DNA from: Alkalihalobacillus sp047302405
Lineage (GTDB): Bacteria; Bacillota; Bacilli; Bacillales; Bacillaceae_D
NCBI RefSeq assembly: GCF_047302405.1
Contig: NZ_CP154853.1
Coordinates: 248,001-312,000, forward strand
Direction of reading: 5' to 3'
DNA length: 64,000 bases
Shown: positions 63,207 through 64,000 of the stretch, piece after piece
Numbering within the stretch: the first letter of the stretch is position 1
Layout of the letters: every line of letters begins with the position of its first letter
Program-made: the position numbers and the translations under genes
Notes under the pieces: generated by a model
Told to the model about the DNA's origin: nothing
Seen by the model: only the letters and a program-made list of their open reading frames with translations
Databases searched by the model: none

Positions 63207-63275
63207 TTAATCTAGCTGCGCCTGTTAGAAGCTCGAGAAAACAGGCTCCACTTTTTATTTAAGGAGGGATTGAGG

Positions 63276-63845
63276 ATGAAAGAGCGTAAAGTTATTTATT
63301 CACAAATGGTGTCTTTGGATGGATTTATAGAAGACGAGCAAGGGGGAATTTTGTGGAGCAAACCAGATGAAGTGCTCCTTTCATTTATTTCTGAACAAGA
63401 GCATCAGATTGACACTCATTTATATGGGAGAAGAACTTATGAAAATATGGCTTCATACTGGCCATTTATTTTAGATAGTCCAATTGCCAGTGAAGAGGAG
63501 AAAAGATGGGCACGGAATTGGCTGGAATGTGAGAAACTTGTCTTTTCGCGTGTACAAGAGATAGAGTTAAATTGGAATTCAAGATATGTTAAGCAAGAGC
63601 TGGAGGAAGAAATTAAGGAATTAAAGTGTCGTGCTGGTGGACATCTTTCATTAGGTGGAGCAGGGTTAGCCAAAACATTTATGGATATAAATTTGGTTGA
63701 TGAATTTCATTTGTATGTATACCCGATCCTTTTGGGAAAGGGAAAACGACTTTTTCCTTCATTAAATCAAATAAAAAAATTAAAGTTAGTCGATATGAAA
63801 CGGTTTGATTCAGGAGTGCTTTTTTTAAATTATCATCTGATATAA
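63276..63845 (+). CDS. Dihydrofolate reductase-like (RibD C-terminal family) protein
   Basis: 189 residues from ATG 63276, eight bases after GGAGGG. It starts KVIYSQMVSLDGFIEDEQGG, the family N-terminus, and has THLYGRRTYENMASYW and AGGHLSLGGAGLAKTFM, the NADPH loop. The family (YyaP/YwjB type) is related to the reductase part of RibD; individual substrates are mostly unknown. The end LVDEFHLYVYPILLGKGKRL is also typical. Confidence 0.9.
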   Translation: MKERKVIYSQMVSLDGFIEDEQGGILWSKPDEVLLSFISEQEHQIDTHLYGRRTYENMASYWPFILDSPIASEEEKRWARNWLECEKLVFSRVQEIELNWNSRYVKQELEEEIKELKCRAGGHLSLGGAGLAKTFMDINLVDEFHLYVYPILLGKGKRLFPSLNQIKKLKLVDMKRFDSGVLFLNYHLI

Positions 63846-63881
63846 TAGAGAAAACAGAATATTTTGATAAGGGGTGATTTA

Positions 63882-64000
63882 ATGGGAATGGATTCAAACG
63901 AGTTAAAACAACAAGTTCAAGCACAGTTTGGAAAAAATGCTCAAAACTATGTTACGAGTCACATTCATTCAAAAGGCAAAGATTTAAAAAAGCTTGTCGA
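63882..64000 (+). CDS. Class I SAM-dependent methyltransferase, N-terminal fragment
   Basis: The ATG follows AAGGGGTGATTTA and the frame is open to the window edge (39 full codons). ELKQQVQAQFGKNAQNYVTS with SHIHSKGKDLKKLV is the conserved N-terminus of YcgJ/UbiE-like methyltransferases in Bacillus. The SAM motif would lie beyond the window, so the substrate is unknown. Confidence 0.75.
   Translation, partial: MGMDSNELKQQVQAQFGKNAQNYVTSHIHSKGKDLKKLV

Noticed and set aside
1..64000. CRISPR array or restriction/defence island
   Set aside because: No regularly spaced repeats and no Cas, restriction or abortive-infection genes were seen.

Overview
The window is a low-GC Firmicute chromosome segment, most likely from a spore-forming Bacillaceae. 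Three signs support this: spoVAA/spoVAB, a complete HutP-controlled hut operon, and a gene block (alaR-alaT ... yugI, yuzA, yugJ-like, pgi, yugN) that I remember in the same order in Bacillus subtilis. An alkaliphilic or halotolerant genus of the Alkalihalobacillus/Halalkalibacter type is my guess from overall flavour, not a proven identification.

Layout. 1-9.2 kb is housekeeping: the end of a Na+/H+ antiporter-like carrier, bioY, the HU gene, a YihY-family membrane protein, luxS, an isochorismatase-like hydrolase, alaR-alaT, thiM and a YfmL-like DEAD-box helicase gene broken by an in-frame TGA. 9.23-10.13 kb is an 896-bp transposase-less element with terminal inverted repeats. 10.3-15 kb holds yugI, yuzA, an iron alcohol dehydrogenase, pgi and yugN. 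15-17.9 kb is a decayed accessory patch (two GNAT genes, a frameshifted gene, an integrase tail) abutting tRNA-Ala(GGC). 18.5-22.7 kb is a leftward unit of a gluconate-dehydrogenase-type small subunit and two tandem GMC oxidoreductases. 23.2-25.1 kb is a phage-like XRE/ImmA switch divergent from a small coiled-coil membrane protein. 25.3-31.5 kb is hutPHUIG. Then come spoVAA-spoVAB-DUF421, a DUF3006 gene, a divergent TetR/RND efflux pair, an aldo-keto reductase, and an ECF sigma factor with an unknown repeat protein and a wrecked MFS gene.

42.5-59.5 kb is a fructan (levan/inulin/sucrose) utilisation locus: a LacI-type repressor, two exported and one cytoplasmic GH32 enzymes, a YesMN-type two-component system with an associated solute-binding protein and YesL-type protein, an LplABC-type importer without its own ATPase, and fructokinase. 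Exported GH32 enzymes would cut fructan outside, the ABC system would import oligosaccharides, the cytoplasmic GH32 would finish hydrolysis, and the kinase would feed fructose-6-phosphate to glycolysis. A second copy (889 bp) of the inverted-repeat element follows in opposite orientation, then an MFS drug exporter, murB, a DHFR-like reductase and the start of a methyltransferase.

The most striking unexplained structure is the element pair at 9.2 and 59.6 kb. Each carries two ~130-bp GC-rich hairpin modules whose stems change sequence in a compensatory way. A fifth, solo module lies near 33.9 kb. This suggests a folded RNA or DNA hairpin being mobilised. Other points: two genes whose best start is ATT, the split helicase, and the three-operator XRE/ImmA switch.
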